Below, piece by piece: positions 30,659 to 41,200 of a stretch of 46,690 nucleotides of DNA. The stretch lies in the NCBI GenBank assembly GCA_002362625.1, contig DEUP01000010.1, forward strand, positions 1 to 46,690. The letters are read 5' to 3'. The number at the start of each line of letters is the position of its first letter. Positions within the stretch are counted from its first letter, which is position 1. Position numbers and translations under genes: made by a program. The notes beneath the pieces were generated by a model. It had not been told where the DNA came from. It ran no database searches and saw only the letters and a program-made list of their open reading frames with translations. The DNA comes from Clostridiales bacterium UBA3259 (lineage in GTDB: Bacteria > Bacillota_A > Clostridia > Oscillospirales > Oscillospiraceae).

Positions 30659-32131
30659 ATGCCTGACTTTATTCATATCCATCCCAATGACAACGTGGCC
30701 GTGGCCCTGCACCCCATCACAGCGGGCACCGTTTTTGAAGGCATCACAGCCAATATGGACATCCCCCAGGGCCACAAAATGGCGCTGAAGGACTTAAGCG
30801 AAAACGACCAGGTCATCAAGTACGGCTTCTCCATCGGCCACGCTGTGGCAGCCGTAAAGGCCGGTGACTGGGTGCATACCCACAATATGAAGACGAACCT
30901 CTCCGGTGAGCTGGAATACACCTATGAGCCCCGCGTCTGCCCCGTGACCCCCGCCAAGACGGCCACCTTCCAGGGCTACCGCCGCCATGACGGCAAGGTG
31001 GGCATCCGCAACGAAATCTGGATCATCCCCACTGTGGGCTGCGTCAACGACGTGGCTAAGACCCTGGTCAGGGAAAACCAGGATCTGGTGAAGGGCACCA
31101 TTGACGGCCTGTATACCTTCACCCACCCCTTCGGCTGCTCCCAGACCGGCGCTGACCACGCCCAGACCCGGAAGCTCCTGGCCGCCCTGACCCGCCATCC
31201 CAACGCCGGCGCCGTGCTGGTGCTGAGCCTGGGCTGTGAAAACCTGACCCATGAGCAGTTCCTGGAAGAGCTGGGAGAGTACGACGGCAGCCGGGTGAAG
31301 TTCCTGACCTGCCAGCAGGTGGAGGACGAATTCGAGGCCGGAAGAAAGCTCCTGGAGGAACTGGCAGCCTTTGCTTCCCAGTTCCATCGGGAGGAAATCC
31401 CTGCCTCTGAGCTGGTGGTGGGCATGAAGTGCGGCGGCTCTGATGGCCTGTCTGGCATCACCGCCAACCCCACCGTAGGCCGGTTCTCCGATATGCTGGT
31501 GGCCCAGGGCGGCTCCACCGTGCTCACCGAGGTTCCCGAAATGTTCGGCGCAGAGGGCTTCCTGATGAATCGCTGCTGTAGCGAAGAGGTCTTCCACAAG
31601 GCCGTGAACATGATCAACGGCTTTAAAAACTACTTCCTCCGTCACAACGAGGTGGTCTACGAAAACCCCAGCCCCGGCAACAAGGCCGGCGGCATCACCA
31701 CCCTGGAGGACAAGTCCTGTGGCTGCGTCCAAAAGGGCGGCGCGGCTCCCATTATGGACGTCATCGGCTACGGCGATGCGGTGACCACCAAGGGCCTGAA
31801 CATGCTCTACGGCCCGGGCAATGACCTGGTGTCCTCCACCGCTCTCACCGCGGCAGGCGCTCACATGATCCTGTTCACCACCGGACGGGGCACTCCCTTC
31901 GGCGCTCCCGCGCCTACATTGAAGATCGCCACCAATACCCCTCTTGCCACCAAGAAGCATGGCTGGATCGACTTCAACGCCGGTGTGGTAGCCGACGGCG
32001 TCCGCACCCTGGACGAGGCCGGGGAAGACCTGCTGAATCTGGTGCTGGAGGTGGCCTCCGGCAAGCAGACCCGGACAGAGGAAAAGGGCTTCCGGGAGAT
32101 CTCCATTTTCAAGGACGGCGTTGTGCTGTAA
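30659..32131 (+). CDS. uxaA: Altronate dehydratase
   Basis: UxaA dehydrates D-altronate to 2-keto-3-deoxygluconate, the point where this route meets the KduI/KduD route. The 490-residue protein has the N-terminal SAF domain (residues about 1-95, opening with HPNDNVAVALHPITAG). The larger catalytic domain contains GYRRHDGKVGIRNEIWIIPT (near 105-124), CSQTGADHAQT, GCENLTHEQ and the conserved MKCGGSDGLSGITANP (near 256-271), which carries cysteine ligands for iron. Length agrees with full UxaA rather than split forms. RBS is AAAGGAG. It follows uxaB, but a terminator-like hairpin lies between them. Confidence in the identity is high. Confidence 0.95.
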   Translation: MPDFIHIHPNDNVAVALHPITAGTVFEGITANMDIPQGHKMALKDLSENDQVIKYGFSIGHAVAAVKAGDWVHTHNMKTNLSGELEYTYEPRVCPVTPAKTATFQGYRRHDGKVGIRNEIWIIPTVGCVNDVAKTLVRENQDLVKGTIDGLYTFTHPFGCSQTGADHAQTRKLLAALTRHPNAGAVLVLSLGCENLTHEQFLEELGEYDGSRVKFLTCQQVEDEFEAGRKLLEELAAFASQFHREEIPASELVVGMKCGGSDGLSGITANPTVGRFSDMLVAQGGSTVLTEVPEMFGAEGFLMNRCCSEEVFHKAVNMINGFKNYFLRHNEVVYENPSPGNKAGGITTLEDKSCGCVQKGGAAPIMDVIGYGDAVTTKGLNMLYGPGNDLVSSTALTAAGAHMILFTTGRGTPFGAPAPTLKIATNTPLATKKHGWIDFNAGVVADGVRTLDEAGEDLLNLVLEVASGKQTRTEEKGFREISIFKDGVVL

Positions 32132-32214
32132 GCACTCTGCCCGATTGCCAAACAGTATGGGTGGGCGTGGAAGCGTCCACCCGATTCTATGGACTTTTTA
32201 CAGAAAGGAACCTT

Positions 32215-33612
32215 ATGGCATCCATCGTTTCCAAGCAGGACGAGGCGTTCAGAACCTACGCCCTGGAGGAGCATCCCTTCCGGGTACTGCTGACCTCCTG
32301 CGCGCCTCTTGCTCTGTACCAGGCCCTGCAAAACATTTTTAAAATTTTGGACGCTTTGATGGCATCCTATATCGGCTCCGACGCGGTATCGGCGGTGTCC
32401 TGTCTCAGCCAGATTACCCTGATGATCACAGCCCTTGGCTCGGGACTTGCTGTAGGCGGCAGCATCAAAATCTCAGAGGCCTACGGCCAGGGCAATTATA
32501 ACCTGATCCGCAGGCGGGTGGCTACTGTATACGCCATGGCGGTGATTGTCAGCCTTTTGGCATCCCTGACATTGATCCCCTTCGCGGTGCCTTTTCTCCG
32601 TCTGCTGAGAACCCCGGAGGATCTGATTGCCACGGGCGCCGGCTACTTCCGGGTGGAGATTCTGACTCTGGTGATCAACTTCTTCAACACCGTTTTCATT
32701 GCCATTGAGCGCAGCCGGGGCCATGCCAGGCGGATTTTGAATATCAACCTGGTGGTCATTCTGGTAAAGCTGGGTCTGTCCGCCGTGTTTGTCTACATCA
32801 TGCAGTGGGGCTTGCTGATGATTGCCGTGGCGACCATGATCAGCCAGCTGCTGATGCTGCTGTACGCCCTGTATTCCATGAGTCGGGACGTGGGAGCCTT
32901 CCGGTTTTCACCCAAAGAGATTCACCTGAAAAGGGAGACCATGGTTCCCATTTTGAGCCTATCCTACCCGGTAACGGCGGAAAAGGTGCTGTTTGCCGCG
33001 GGTAAGGTGGTTGTGAATGCCATGTCCGGCCTCTACGGCGGCACAACCGTAGGCGCGTTGGGCATCTCCAACAACATCGGTGGTCTGACCACCTCCTGGC
33101 ACGCTGGCTTCACCGACGGCGCTGCCCCGCTCATCAGTCAGAACCGCGGCGCGGAAAAGTACCGGCGCACCCTGAGGATCTTTTACTGGCTGCTGGCAAT
33201 CGAAGTCGCCATCGGCGCTGTGGGGCTTCTGATCGTCTCCCAAAGCCTGCCCTGGCTGGCCTCGGTATTCGCCAGATCCAAAAACAATTTCGATCAGGGC
33301 TTCTGCGACGCCATTATCGCCATCCACCGGTGGGAGATGGTGGGCTATGTGACCCTGGGCGTCAATTCCGCCGTGCTGGCCCTGCTGCTGGGCTATGGCT
33401 ATACCAAGCTGACCATGCTTGTAAACGTATCCCGGGTGTTTGTCTTCCGGGTGCCGGTGCTCTGGGCGCTGCAGCAGTTTACCGGCATGGGGGAGGAAGC
33501 GGTGGGCGTGACCATGATGGTCAGCAACATCTCCACCGGCCTGCTTGCCTTGTTCATTGCCATTCCGGTGATCCGGAAGATCCGCCGAAAAATCAGGGAG
33601 GAAGAATCATGA
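32215..33612 (+). CDS. MATE family transporter within the pectin island
   Basis: This 465-residue membrane protein has about twelve helices. The N-terminal half opens with a polar segment (SIVSKQDEAFRTYALEEHPF) before helix 1, then DALMASYIGSDAVSAVS, the MATE helix 2 region. ATG 32215 is used because AGAAAGGAA precedes it; an upstream GTG at 32161 gives an unconvincing polar extension. The stop overlaps the start of the CE12 gene (ATGA), so it is translated with a pectin-modifying esterase. That coupling is odd for a drug exporter and suggests a metabolite or uronate-linked substrate, or simple operon capture. It is a separate branch from the protein at 5654. Confidence 0.9.
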   Translation: MASIVSKQDEAFRTYALEEHPFRVLLTSCAPLALYQALQNIFKILDALMASYIGSDAVSAVSCLSQITLMITALGSGLAVGGSIKISEAYGQGNYNLIRRRVATVYAMAVIVSLLASLTLIPFAVPFLRLLRTPEDLIATGAGYFRVEILTLVINFFNTVFIAIERSRGHARRILNINLVVILVKLGLSAVFVYIMQWGLLMIAVATMISQLLMLLYALYSMSRDVGAFRFSPKEIHLKRETMVPILSLSYPVTAEKVLFAAGKVVVNAMSGLYGGTTVGALGISNNIGGLTTSWHAGFTDGAAPLISQNRGAEKYRRTLRIFYWLLAIEVAIGAVGLLIVSQSLPWLASVFARSKNNFDQGFCDAIIAIHRWEMVGYVTLGVNSAVLALLLGYGYTKLTMLVNVSRVFVFRVPVLWALQQFTGMGEEAVGVTMMVSNISTGLLALFIAIPVIRKIRRKIREEES

Positions 33613-34268
33613 CCACCATTTACTATATCGGAGACAGTACCGTCGCTAAAAACACCATCCAGACCTATCCCCAGACGGGCATGTCCCAAGGCCTGGAACG
33701 GTATATCGCCCGTCATGTGCGGATTGAAAGCCATGCCAAGAATGGCAGAAGCACCCGTTCCTTTTTGAAAGAGGGCCGCTTTGCCCCGGTGGAGCAGTCC
33801 ATGGGAAAGGGCGACTTCCTCTTCATCCAGTTCGGTCACAACGACGAAAAGCCGGACAAGGCCAGACACACCGACCCGGACACCAGCTTCAAGGCGAATC
33901 TTACGTTATTCGTGGAAGCGGCCCAAAAGAAAGGCGCCTATCCAGTGCTGATCACTCCCATTGCCCGGCGGCTGTTTGACGGTACGGGTGCCTTCCTTTC
34001 CGACAGCCACGGGGCCTATCCCCAGGCGGTACGTCAGCTTGGAAAGGAACTGGGGGTACCGGTGATCGACCTGACGGAGGTGACGGAAAGATACCTGGTG
34101 GAGCTGGGAGACGAACAGAGCAGGCCTCTGTTTGTATGGCCCAAGGACAATACCCACTTAAAGCCGGAAGGCGCTGTCCGCATGGCAGGGTTTCTTGCGG
34201 AAGGGCTGAAGAATTTGGGCGGCGTATATGCCGCCCTGCTGGCCGGGCCGCAGGACGGGGCGGAATAA
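33609..34268 (+). CDS. SGNH-hydrolase, CE12-type rhamnogalacturonan acetylesterase
   Basis: The 219-residue esterase removes acetyl groups from pectic (rhamnogalacturonan or acetylated galacturonan) oligomers. SGNH blocks are visible: GDST (8-11, nucleophile S10), NGRS (45-48), FGHND (75-79, with N78 of the oxyanion hole) and KDNTHLKPEG (179-188) with the D180-x-x-H183 pair. The pattern matches CE12 family members such as YesT and RhgT of B. subtilis. No signal peptide is present, so it is cytoplasmic. ATG 33609 overlaps the MATE stop. It is the last gene of this run and is followed by a terminator. Confidence 0.92.
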   Translation: MTTIYYIGDSTVAKNTIQTYPQTGMSQGLERYIARHVRIESHAKNGRSTRSFLKEGRFAPVEQSMGKGDFLFIQFGHNDEKPDKARHTDPDTSFKANLTLFVEAAQKKGAYPVLITPIARRLFDGTGAFLSDSHGAYPQAVRQLGKELGVPVIDLTEVTERYLVELGDEQSRPLFVWPKDNTHLKPEGAVRMAGFLAEGLKNLGGVYAALLAGPQDGAE

Positions 34269-34356
34269 TGAGGAATATGTGATCGCCCATCTCCGTCTCA
34301 GTGCGCCGTCACAGCGAAGCCGTGACGGAAAGGCCTTACGTCCCAATATACAGCGC

Positions 34357-34387
34357 GGGCTGCCTCAAAATGAGGCAGCCCATTTTT
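34357..34387 (+). terminator. Intrinsic terminator after the CE12 gene
   Basis: GGGCTGCCTCA (34357-34367) pairs perfectly with TGAGGCAGCCC (34371-34381) around AAA, followed by ATTTTT. The core matches the stem of the terminator at 5373. It lies between convergent genes and may also limit read-through from the sortase gene, though the minus strand lacks a T-run. Confidence 0.9.
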
Positions 34388-34393
34388 GCATGC

Positions 34394-35215
34394 TCAGTTC
34401 ATCGCTTTTCTCGCCACCACCACAAACCGGCCGTCGTCGGTATGATAGCTGCAGGTGGACAGGGTCAGCAGCTGGTCGCCGTATTCGGGATCAATTCCCG
34501 TATCATACACCGCCGCCTGCTTTACCTGACTTACAAAGCTTTCAAAGGTATTGGGGTTGGTCAGGTCGGTATAGTCGTAATACCGGAATACATTCTGCTC
34601 TTCCTTTTCGTAGACCCGGGAATAAAAGGCGGCCACCACCTCATACACCCCGGAATCCGACAGCGTGTCAAAATAAATCACAGGATGCGCTTCCCAGAAT
34701 GCCCGATCCGCGTAGGAGGGGAGGGCTGCGAACATGCTGCCGTTCTTCATATTATGGCCGTAAATCAGGTAGTTCCCGCAGCCGTCATAGCACGCCCCGT
34801 CCAGAAAGGGAACGCCGCTTTGGGAGGTCTTCCCCTCAAAGTCCCGGTGGAGATACCGTTCCGGATCCTCAGGGGTGTGCATCACAGGGTAGTTCACCAC
34901 CGTGTTTTCTATGTTGATCCAGCCGAAAAAGTCCGGATTCAGCTCCTTCAGGGGCGCGTAGGGAGATTCCTTCGGCTCCTTCCGGGCGGGCTGGGTCTCG
35001 CCGCTCTCCAGCCCTTCCTGCGGCTCTGGCTCACCCTTTACCAGGGCGTCCTCCTGGGCGTCGGCTACCATCTGTATCAGCTTTTCAAAGCCCTGCTTTT
35101 CCGTGTGAGCGTCATGGAGGGTTTTGTAGACCATGGCGCCGGAAAACACAAACCCCACCGTAAACAGCACGGCAAAAATCATCGGCAGCTTGCTTCCCTG
35201 TTTCTTCCTTTTCAT
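34394..35215 (-). CDS. Class B sortase
   Basis: This 273-residue membrane-anchored transpeptidase has an N-terminal signal anchor (about 10-32) followed by a spacer rich in acidic and Pro residues (61-84). The catalytic domain follows: H154 in YGHNM, C255 in TLSTC and R263 in GRFVVVAR. The sequence PDFFGWINIENTVVNYPVM is the usual start of class B domains. It cuts a sorting signal and joins the protein to peptidoglycan. ATG 35215 is preferred because AAGGAGCG precedes it. It lies 84 bases downstream of the giant surface protein on the same strand, so that protein is the obvious substrate. Its sorting motif appears to be QPRTG (see there). Confidence 0.95.
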   Translation of the reverse strand: MKRKKQGSKLPMIFAVLFTVGFVFSGAMVYKTLHDAHTEKQGFEKLIQMVADAQEDALVKGEPEPQEGLESGETQPARKEPKESPYAPLKELNPDFFGWINIENTVVNYPVMHTPEDPERYLHRDFEGKTSQSGVPFLDGACYDGCGNYLIYGHNMKNGSMFAALPSYADRAFWEAHPVIYFDTLSDSGVYEVVAAFYSRVYEKEEQNVFRYYDYTDLTNPNTFESFVSQVKQAAVYDTGIDPEYGDQLLTLSTCSYHTDDGRFVVVARKAMN

Positions 35216-35299
35216 TTCACATCGCTCCTTGGGAAATGCTTTCCATGAAAGGCAGCGGCGGGGCAGGCGCTTCCACACCCACCTCGCCGCCGTTCTTAC

Positions 35300-38200
35300 T
35301 TATCTGTTATATTTGTTTTTTCGTTTTTTGCTGACCACCAGGGACACAACCGCGCCCAGGAAGCACAGGACTGTCAAGCCTGCCCACAGCTCCAGCTTGG
35401 TGTCATCGCCGGTTCTGGGCTGATTGTCCAGGTTGGTCTTCCGGTTGGTAAACCGGGCATAGGCCGTTCTGCCCTCCTGGATTTCACCGGTATCGCCGAT
35501 CTTCCTCACGGTGTAACCCTCGTTGTCCCCTTCCTTCACGGTGTACGCCACGCCGGCGGGAAGGCCCTCTGCGGTCTTGCGCTCGCCGTGCTTCAGGGTG
35601 AACTCCGCGCGGCCGTTTACGAAGGTCATTTCGCCGTAGACGCCGTTGACGCTCTCGTCGCTGAGCTTAACCACGAAGGTGAAGGCCTTGGTCTTGTCGC
35701 CCTTGAGGCCGGTAACGGTCTTTGTGACCGTCAGCTTGCCGGGCTTAATATCTCTGGTATTGGTGAAATCCACTACCGAGCCGTTTTCCTGAATGGTGCC
35801 CTTGCCGTCGCCGGTGGCCACGGTGACGTAGCCGTTCCGGTTGGCCTCGGCCTCCACCACGGTGTAGCTGGTACCCACCGGGAGGTCGGACGCGCTTTTG
35901 CTCTGGCCGTGCTTCAGGGTAAACTCCGCCTTGCCATCCTCAAAGGTCATATCCCCATAGCTTCCGTCAATGGACTTGTCGTTCAGGGTTACGGTGAAGT
36001 GGAAGTCCTTCTGCTGTTCGCCGCCGTTGCCCGCCACAGTCTTGGACACAGTGAGGCTGCCCAGCTCCGATGCCGGAATCTCTTCCCAGTTGGCTACGAA
36101 GGTCAGGTTGCCTGTGCTTCCCTGATCAATTTTCAGCGGATTATAACCGACAGGCTGATTCTGGGTTGTATCCGTGGTATCCGTACCCCGTGTCCAGTTC
36201 TTGAACCGGTACCGTGTGCCGTTACTCAGCACATTGGCGGGGTTCTTTACGGTAAAGCTATCCTTCGCGGTGTACTGGGTGGGATTCTTACCGCCCGCGC
36301 TTGCCACAGGGGTGTTAGCTGCCGCTGTAACGGCATCCAGGGCCTTCTGCGCCCCAGCCGGAGAACCCGCGGCAATCTGGTAGCTGATGGTGTACGGAAT
36401 CGCCTGCACCAGATAGGTGACCGTCTCCGGAATGGCGTCCCCTTGCAAAATATCGATTGGATGCGATTTGCCTTCCTTGTCAAGCCACTGCAAGTCCTTC
36501 GCCTGATTGACCGCTGTATACCGATTCCCATTTTTATTGACCAGCGCATAGCCCTTGTTCACCAGTTCGGCGGCAACGGCAGACTGGGGTGTGACCACGG
36601 TCTGATCCGCCTGCACCGTAAGGGTCTTGACGAGGGTCGGTTTTGCGCTTGTCTCCGTACCGGCCTCCACAAAGTTCACCACGTACTGACCGGGCGTAAT
36701 TGGATCATAGAAGAAGATTACGTTGTACGTATCGTCGGCCTTACCCATCGTCAGAATCCGATTGGTTTGCTGAGGCACGTAACCATCTTGCACCTTCGCC
36801 GAGAAGTTCAGAGAGGAATTGGCAATGAACTCCTGATCCTTCCGCTCCTCCTGATCCAGCACATAATAGGTCGTTCCACCGTCTGGGACGATTGCGCCAC
36901 TCTCAATCTGCACGGTTTTCTTGTTCCTGTCGGCCTCCAGGGGCTTATCCGTCACATAGTAGACCGTATAAGCGAACGTCTCCGCGCTGACCGCCTGCCA
37001 CTTTGCGGCAACATGCATGTTGTCTGTAATGGCCTGATCAAAGTCAAACGCTTTCTCGGGCTCCGTAATATTCCCCTTTTTATCCGATGCGTACCAGCCC
37101 ACCAGGGTGTACCCGCTCCGGAGGGGACGGGGGATGGCATTCTCGGTGGAGGAATAGCGACGGTTGGCAGGGACCTCTTCTTTGATGTCCTTCGCGTTAT
37201 TGTTCAGATGGAAGGTCACCGTGTAGGTGGGGGCGTCCCAGATGGCGTACAGGCGCATATTGGATTCAATGGCGAAGGCGTCTCCGGCCTGGGCATTCTC
37301 ATCCATGGTCCACTGCATGTTCACACCGGCGGGGCCAAGGCCCCAGCCTTTAAACTTCCAGGCAGCCGTACCATTTTCCGCCCGGTCGGGGCAGACGGGG
37401 GTTGTACCCACAGGTGTCCAGCCATACTTGCCGTTCGTGTTCTTATCCTGATAGTTCAGCTCGAAGCCGTACTTCTTCCGGGTCACCTCCGCGCCGTAGG
37501 GCAGGTTAACGGTGCCCAGGGTCACCTCGGTGGCAGTGGAACTGTTGTTGCTGGGGGCCATATAGGTGATGGTGTACCGATCCCGGTTGTAGTAGAAGTA
37601 GAGGTCGTAGGGGTTATTCTCACTGCCAACATGTTTATAGGGGTTATTATTATCATTTGCAGCACCGTCAGTATCCTGATATTGCGTTGTATGGTCGGCA
37701 AGAGTATTGGCTCTCGACAGATGCAGCCGGGCACTGGGGTTCTGCATATTGATGGCGTTGGTGGACATAGCAACCACCTGACGGGCCACAGCATAATACT
37801 TGGCTACGTCATTCTGTGTATTCTGGCGCACTGCGTAATAGCCACCGTCAGGGTCATTGTAGGTGATCTGATTACCAACGTAAGATACCAACATCAGATC
37901 GTTAAACTCGTATTTGGCAATGTCCTCATTATTCGTGGGCACCAGATACAGGAAGTTTTTCTCATTGCTGGTATCGTTGTTGTAAATGCTGACCTTCTGT
38001 ATACCAGCACCGTTAACGTTCAACTCCGGCACCTCGTAGCAGTGGTTGTAACGATAGTAACTGGGCGTGTTGCCATTCCAATAGGCCACCAAATGATGTG
38101 TCGTGTTCGGTTCTTCCGGGTTTGCAATAATTTCGGAGCTCATTGCCGAATAGATGCCCATGATCGTAGATTCGCCCTTGTGTGTGGAATTAGCAGCGTC

Positions 38201-41200
38201 AGACCTGCCGTCCTCACAATATTTACCAAGCGTAGTAGCCCACGATATCATTTTAGTATCAGAACCAGAAGAATACCCATTTCGTGTTGCGATTGTTTCC
38301 TCCACTCGAGCAGCCGGCCAGACTTCCCGCAGATTCGCGCCATACTTGGCACGAATGGTAATCGTCTGCGGAACGGGCATTTTGTCGGGCTCAATCACCT
38401 CAGCCCACATATTTTTCTCCCAGTCGCCGCCTTTACCCAAGTAGTCATAATTAAAATTCCCGTCAGGAACAAGGCTATCGCCATTTTTACTACTATTACT
38501 ATAGCCATTGGTGTGTGTTGCCACGGCGCATTTAAAGTTATTTGCCGCACCATAGTAGTGGAACTGCAAGGTATAGATATTCCGGGTGAAGTAGACGTAG
38601 ATCGTGGTCTTGCCGTCGGCAGAGGCGGTGGTGGCGTTATAATTGACTTTGTCCTCCTCTTCGTGAATGATCTCGAACGCGGCCTGGGTGTAGAAGTTAG
38701 CCACGTCAATACCATTGGCCTGATCCATGAATTCTTTGAACTTCTCAGTCACGCCATTCTTGCCAGTCGGGTCAGACTGGATAGAACCCAGCAGCTTACT
38801 GGAATCAGTGGAATCCAGCAGCGACGAATCAGTGGGTACGTTCACCGTGAAGCTGCCCACATTGCTGTAATTGGAGTCGCTGGTTCCCAGCTGAGGATAA
38901 TGGGTTACTGGCGCATTGCCATAGTTGGCATACTTATTTGTATAATAGGCAGTATTTCCACCGCTGGCAAACGCCTGCACGTCATCCGTTCCGGTCAGAT
39001 TCTCCGTCCAGAGGATGACCCGCACGGTGGTTGTGGCCTTTTCCCACTTGGGGTACAGATGGATTGCCGTAGCATCGCCGCTGGCTACCAGCTTGGCGCT
39101 TGCAATCAGCGCCTCGTTAACGGTCAGCTCAGGTTGATCTTTCGCTCCGGCCATCACATAATCTGTATCCTTGTATTCGCCGGTGACGGGGTCGGGCGTT
39201 GCGTCTTTTGTCAGATACCGCCAACCGCCAAAGGTATAGCCGGTTCGTTTCGGCTGGTGGACATGGCTAAAATCGACATCATGGTCCTTCTCAACCTGCT
39301 GTCTGGGGATGTAGGTATAGTCGGTATTGAAGATGATCCGGTAGGAGCTTGCGGCGGCGTAGTAGATGTCCACCACCGTGTCTTTATCCTCAATCAGCAC
39401 CTGATTGAAGGGCTTCGGGGATACCAGCGCAAAGGCGTCGCCAACCTTGGCCTTGGCAGCGGTGGTTGCTCCCACCCGGCCCTGGATGGTCTCCTGCTCC
39501 AGGCGGACGTAATCGACGCCATCCACTTTCTTCGTCTCTGCGCCAGCGGGCGCGCCAGTCGCCAGTTTCTCCGGCACCCAGTGGTTGACCGTGTACCAGG
39601 TGGCGTTGCGGCGGTAGTAGACGGTAATGTCAAGGCCCTGTGTCATTGCGTTGGTCAACTGATCTTCCTTCAGCGTCACTTCCAGTTTCGCGTCGACCAG
39701 CGCGTTCGCACCGTGATCCTCGATGCCATTGGGGTGCGCACCGGTATTGCCGCATACCGCTTTAGCGCTATAATTATCATTGCTAAGCAATCGGGCAGCG
39801 TTCCACGCCTGGTTGTACTCCGTGGAGTAGCGGTTTTGATAGGTCGGATGGGTATCCTTACCCGCCTCCTCCTGATAGTAGTAGATGATATGGTTGACGA
39901 TATCCACATTGAAATCGCCGTTTTCCAGCTTCTCCTTCAGCTCCTCCGGCGTTTCATTTCCTGTGGGAGGGCTGACCACGTATTTGTTCAGCTCGCTGGG
40001 ATCCAGCACAATCCGGAAGCCGCCAGGAACATCCGTTGGCAAAACCAATGTCACCTTATAGGTACCGTCACTCTGCTTTTCAGGAACTGCCTCTACGGTC
40101 TGGGGAGCAGAGGCGTCCACGCCGGCCAGACCGCCGGTATTGGAGTATTTAAATTGCAGCCTGAGGGTAACCACATCCGCCGCTACAAACTCATAGTCGT
40201 CAAACTTCCCGCCGCCCTGGAATTCGGAGAACAGGCTGATTCCATCATCCCTGCCGGAGACGGCGTTCTCCTTGAGCACCATCTTCCAGCCCGCCTTGAC
40301 CTCATAGCAGAGGGTTCCAACCAGGTAGCCATCCTCGGCCTCCTCCATGGACAAAGAGGGAGCGCTGGTAAGGGTAATCTTATCGGATTTTTCAGCGAAG
40401 GAGTTGGTAGAGAGTACTCCCTCTCCGTTAAAGTCCCCAGCGGTCAGCTCATGGAGAGAGTAGGTAATGGCCACGCATTCCCCATTCTGGTAGAATTCGT
40501 GGGTAAGCGCCAGCATGAGGCTGTCTTCCTCCTGAGGCTGGGTAACCTCCGCAAAGGTAACCCCGCCGTCCTCTCCGGCGGAGACCGTCCAACCCTCCTG
40601 AACGGTATAGGCAATTGTAACCGCCGCCTTATGGCAGGCGTCGAAGCTGTCCAGGGAAATGGTCACGGACGGGCTGTTCGCGGCGGCGTGATCGTATTGG
40701 GGTGCGGTGACGCTATAGCCGTTGTCCGTAAAATCCGCCCCGGTCAGCGTTACCGTCTGGGGCATGTCCACAACCTTCCCCGCGGCATCCGTAAAGCGGC
40801 AGGTCAGCGTCAGGGTATAGGTAATCACCTCAGGCTGCTCCGGCTCGGGTTCGGGCTGCGGATTCACAGGTTCCGGATCAGGCTCCGGCTCTTGAGCCGC
40901 AGCCTGGAACACAACGGCGCCGTTGTCGTCCAATCCGGCGGTCAAACCCTCCTGAACCGTATAGACGATCTCCGCGGCGGCCTTCCCCTCCACAAAGCTG
41001 TTCAGGGAAACCGACCCGGGCTGCTCCGCCACAGCCTGCTCATATGTATGGGCAAAACGGCTGAGGTCGCAGACACCCTCCGGGAAATCCGCCCCGGCCA
41101 GCGTCACGGTTTCCTCCACCTTTAAGCCGCTCTCTGACCCATCCTGAAAATGATGGGTCAGCACCAGGGTATAGCCGGACTGCTCCACTGCCGCAGTGGC

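Noticed and set aside
35588..41125. An 1845-codon open frame on the plus strand, opposite the giant surface gene
   Set aside because: It has no ribosome site, signal or recognisable domain and lies fully antisense to a protein with clear secretion and sorting signals. Long antisense frames are expected opposite GC-biased genes with few Leu/Ser codons that would read as stops.
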